From contig NZ_CP134977.1 in NCBI RefSeq assembly GCF_039349365.1, positions 124,001-188,000 of the forward strand: a stretch of 64,000 nt of DNA, written 5' to 3'. Positions 61,750-64,000 of this stretch are shown piece after piece. Each line of letters begins with the position of its first letter. Positions within the stretch are counted from its first letter, which is position 1. Position numbers and translations under genes: made by a program. This DNA is from Buchnera aphidicola (Shivaphis celti) (lineage in GTDB: Bacteria; Pseudomonadota; Gammaproteobacteria; Enterobacterales; Enterobacteriaceae). The notes below the pieces were generated by a model. The model was not told the DNA's origin. It worked only from the letters and a program-made list of their open reading frames with translations, and did not search any database.

Positions 61750-62214
61750 ATGAAAAACGAAATTAAAAGAATTTCTTATTTAATAAAAGATAAAAAAAAA
61801 GAAATATTTTTTATAAAAAAAATTTCAAATAAAAATATTAAAATTCTTTTGCAACGTGTTAAAAAAGATATAAAGAATGCTTATAAATATTCATTATCTA
61901 ATATTATTTCTATGATCTTGCCTGATATTGATAATTTAGAAAGATCTTTACAAGCTATGAAAAATATAAAAGATTTTAATGAAATAAAACACGATTTGAA
62001 AAAGATCTTATTTTCTTTTTTAGAATTGTTTAAAAAAAACAATGTTTTTATAATTAACGATGTTGGTAAGTTATTTAATCCTAATATACATCAAGCGATA
62101 TCTATAGCAAAAAAAAGTAATTTTAAATCTAATTATATTATTGAAGTAATGCAGAACGGGTATCAATTAAATAAGAGATTATTACGTCCTGCTATGGTTG
62201 TTGTTTCACAATAA
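61750..62214 (+). CDS. grpE: GrpE nucleotide exchange factor with beta-domain, shortened N-terminus
   Basis: Nucleotide exchange factor for DnaK. The 154 residues lack most of the long N-terminal helix (the first 30 residues are lysine-rich and unlike GrpE) but from about residue 35 match the family: VKKDIKNAYKYSLSNIISMI, LPDIDNLERSLQAM, LFNPNIHQAISI and the beta-domain end MQNGYQLNKRLLRPAMVVV that contacts DnaK. Together with the copy at 16.8 kb, Buchnera-type genomes thus hold two grpE genes; this one keeps the DnaK-contacting part. It is 56 bp after gpt and 43 bp before smpB. Confidence 0.93.
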   Translation: MKNEIKRISYLIKDKKKEIFFIKKISNKNIKILLQRVKKDIKNAYKYSLSNIISMILPDIDNLERSLQAMKNIKDFNEIKHDLKKILFSFLELFKKNNVFIINDVGKLFNPNIHQAISIAKKSNFKSNYIIEVMQNGYQLNKRLLRPAMVVVSQ

Positions 62215-62257
62215 AAATTGAATTTATTGATATAACAATTTTTAATATAAAAATAAA

Positions 62258-62737
62258 ATGATTAATTTAAAAAATAAAAGAAATATAGAAAAATTTTTTA
62301 TTACAAAAAATAAGAAGGTGTATTATAATTTTTTTGTTGAAAGCATTATTGAAGCTGGTTTGGTATTGCAAGGTTGGGAAGTTCGTTCTTTACGTGAAAA
62401 AAAAGTAAATATCGTTAATGCATATTTTTTTTTTAAGAACAATGCAGTATATTTAACTGGATTGGATATACAATCTAATGTTATTAAAAAATTAAATAAA
62501 AATATTCACTCTAATCGAAATATAAAAGTTTTATTAAAAAAAAAAGAAATTGATTTTTTGTATGGAAAATTTCAAACTCGAGGATATAGTTTAATTGCAC
62601 TTTCTTTATATTGGAAAGGTGTGTGGTGTAAAGTACAAATTGCTATATCCAAAGGTAAGAAAAAGATAGATAAACGATTATATAAAAAAAATAAAGAATG
62701 GAATATAGAAAAAAATAGAATAAAAAAAATTATTTAA
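62258..62737 (+). CDS. smpB: SsrA-binding protein SmpB
   Basis: Partner of tmRNA in ribosome rescue. The 159 residues contain FFVESIIEAGLVLQGWEVRSLRE with the conserved GWEVKSLR core, LTGLDIQS, YSLIALSLYWKGVWCKVQIA and the basic tail beginning GKKKIDKR that becomes helical in the decoding channel. E. coli smpB is next to ssrA, but here the two genes lie 44 kb apart. It precedes tadA by 10 bp. Confidence 0.96.
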   Translation: MINLKNKRNIEKFFITKNKKVYYNFFVESIIEAGLVLQGWEVRSLREKKVNIVNAYFFFKNNAVYLTGLDIQSNVIKKLNKNIHSNRNIKVLLKKKEIDFLYGKFQTRGYSLIALSLYWKGVWCKVQIAISKGKKKIDKRLYKKNKEWNIEKNRIKKII

Positions 62738-62747
62738 CAGTGATTTC

Positions 62748-63236
62748 ATGATAAATATGAAAAAAAATTTTTTTAGTAGTACTGTTTCTTCAAAAGATAA
62801 AATATGGATGCAATTAGCTTTAATTCTGGCTAATAAAGCGAAATGTATTAATGAAGTACCGGTAGGTGCAATTTTAATATTTGAAAATCGTATTATTGGA
62901 TCTGGTTTTAATTGTTCTATTGCTAATCATGATCCCACTGCTCATGCTGAAATTATAGCAATTCAAGAAGGAGGAAAAATTTTAAAAAATTATAGACTAA
63001 ATCATACTACATTATATGTTACTCTACAACCATGTATTATGTGTTTAGGAGCTATTATAAATAGTAGAATTAGTCGATTAGTAATTGGTACAAAGTTTTT
63101 AAAAAAAAAAAAAGATTTGTATAATACATCAGAAATTTTACAAGTATTAAAAACTAAAATTGAATTTTCTGATTCAATTTCTCTTACATCTTGCACGAAT
63201 ATTATAAAAAAATTTTTTCAATCAAAACGTTTGTAA
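62748..63236 (+). CDS. tadA: tRNA-specific adenosine deaminase
   Basis: Converts A34 of tRNA-Arg(ACG) to inosine. The 162 residues show the zinc histidine and catalytic glutamate in HDPTAHAEIIAIQ and the two zinc cysteines in TLQPCIMCLGAIINSRI, plus NYRLNHTTLYV. The ATG at 62748 or at 62757 could be the start. It ends 20 bp from the convergent acpS. Confidence 0.96.
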   Translation: MINMKKNFFSSTVSSKDKIWMQLALILANKAKCINEVPVGAILIFENRIIGSGFNCSIANHDPTAHAEIIAIQEGGKILKNYRLNHTTLYVTLQPCIMCLGAIINSRISRLVIGTKFLKKKKDLYNTSEILQVLKTKIEFSDSISLTSCTNIIKKFFQSKRL

Positions 63237-63256
63237 TGATTTGAATAAGAAAAAAA

Positions 63257-63637
63257 TTAACGTTCTAAAATTACTACTGTACAAACATATTTTTTTTCAT
63301 CAGTAATGCTGATGTGAGTAAATTTTATTTTTAATATTTTAATTATTTTTTTTGTTTCATTTAAAAAAATAATTATTGGTTTTCCATATTTATTATGATG
63401 TAATTCAATATTTTTAAATTTTATTTCTTTTCTAATACCAGTTCCAATTGCTTTAGAAATAGACTCTTTTATTGAAAATCTCTTAGCTAAAAAATTTATT
63501 TTTTCTTTTTCTTGAAAAAACTGATTTAATTCATAATTTGATAGTATTTTTATAACAAATTTTTTTTTAAATTTATTAAATATTTTTTTTATTCTTTTTT
63601 TTTGTAAAATATCTATTCCAATTCCAATGATTGACAT
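63257..63637 (-). CDS. acpS: Holo-[acyl-carrier-protein] synthase
   Basis: Transfers 4'-phosphopantetheine from CoA to the serine of ACP. The 126 residues (same as E. coli) contain GIGIDILQKKRI with the metal-binding aspartate and FLAKRFSIKESISKAIGTGI with the catalytic glutamate/lysine, and HHNKYGKPII. The start follows era by 3 bp on the same strand; in E. coli recO and pdxJ lie between them, so they were deleted. Works with fabZ in the reduced fatty acid/lipoyl supply. Confidence 0.95.
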   Translation of the reverse strand: MSIIGIGIDILQKKRIKKIFNKFKKKFVIKILSNYELNQFFQEKEKINFLAKRFSIKESISKAIGTGIRKEIKFKNIELHHNKYGKPIIIFLNETKKIIKILKIKFTHISITDEKKYVCTVVILER

Positions 63638-63640
63638 ATT

Positions 63641-64000
63641 TTATTTGTTAATTTTAATTTTTACATATAGTTTAACATCTTGATTAAGATATTTTTTAAT
63701 TGTTTTTTTTGCTAAAAAAATACAATTTTTTATTTTTTTTCCTTTTTCTCCGATAATAATTTTTTTGATTCTTGGTAGTGGAATAATTAAAGAAGCATAA
63801 ATATTATATATATTTTGTTTATCAATATAGCATTGATCAATTTTAATTTTTATTAAATAAGGAATTTCTTTGTTTAAAAATTTAATAAATTTTTCTCTAA
63901 TAAATTCAGAAATAAAAAAATTTTTATTAAGATTTGTAATATATCTTATAGGATATATATGATTTGATTGAGGTATATTTTTTTTTATCATTTTTTGTAA
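63641..64000 (-). CDS. era: GTPase Era, C-terminal KH domain (cut by window end)
   Basis: Only the last 119 residues are inside the window; the frame runs open past 64000, so the GTPase domain lies outside. The KH domain is plain: YITNLNKNFFISEFIREKF and the GXXG loop region IIGEKGKKIKNC, with the closing DVKLYVKIKINK. E. coli Era extends about 17 more residues. Era binds the 3' end of 16S rRNA during 30S assembly. It is followed by acpS after 3 bp. Confidence 0.92.
   Translation of the reverse strand, partial: LQKMIKKNIPQSNHIYPIRYITNLNKNFFISEFIREKFIKFLNKEIPYLIKIKIDQCYIDKQNIYNIYASLIIPLPRIKKIIIGEKGKKIKNCIFLAKKTIKKYLNQDVKLYVKIKINK

Overview
The window is a stretch of the chromosome of an extremely AT-rich, reduced gammaproteobacterial insect endosymbiont, almost certainly Buchnera aphidicola from an aphid (confidence about 0.85). 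The basis is the 16S rRNA gene with no 23S or 5S behind it, E. coli-like proteins in long collinear runs, near-total absence of mobile DNA, retention of essential amino acid pathways (thrABC, ilvIH, dapD), and a gene order that, from memory, matches Buchnera. I cannot name the aphid host.

Layout. 1-8.2 kb: end of an Alx/TerC membrane protein gene, folC, prs, prfA-prmC, ackA-pta. 8.2-14.5 kb: leftward gyrA-nrdA-nrdB-yfaE block. 14.6-21.1 kb: DUF2076 protein, 2-Cys peroxiredoxin, ung, a grpE copy that stops before the beta-domain, nadK, ssrA (tmRNA), grxD, rnt, ychF. 21.1-25.8 kb: leftward thrABC. 26.1-36.2 kb: truA, secA, guaC, then aceE-aceF-lpdA. 36.2-44.9 kb: leftward map, dapD, ilvI-ilvH, rsmH, ftsA-ftsZ, erpA, mtnN. 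45-54.7 kb: rightward rpsB-tsf-pyrH-frr-bamA-fabZ-dnaE. 54.7-58.2 kb: proS and argS, leftward. 58.3-61.1 kb: rRNA promoter, 16S, tRNA-Ile, tRNA-Ala, dnaQ, tRNA-Asp. 61.2-64 kb: gpt, a second grpE with the beta-domain, smpB, tadA, and leftward era (cut by the window edge) and acpS.

How the genes work together. Most serve information processing (rpsB, tsf, frr, prfA, prmC, map, proS, argS, truA, rsmH, tadA, ssrA/smpB, dnaE, dnaQ, gyrA). Carbon flows through pyruvate dehydrogenase to acetyl-CoA and Pta-AckA acetate/ATP formation. Nucleotides come from Prs, NrdAB/YfaE, PyrH, GuaC and Gpt. Threonine, branched-chain and lysine precursors are presumably made for the host.

I found no wholly unknown system. 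The strongest points are: (1) secA, an essential gene, is split by a -1 frame offset at an A10 tract, as expected for a gene rescued by RNA-polymerase slippage; its C-terminal zinc/SecB-binding tail is also gone. (2) There are two unequal grpE genes, one without the beta-domain and one without most of the N-terminal helix. (3) The whole peptidoglycan part of the dcw cluster between rsmH and ftsA is reduced to 82 bp, while FtsA and FtsZ stay intact. (4) A solitary 16S transcript keeps an RNase III-type processing stalk. (5) There is a T25 homopolymer directly before tRNA-Asp.
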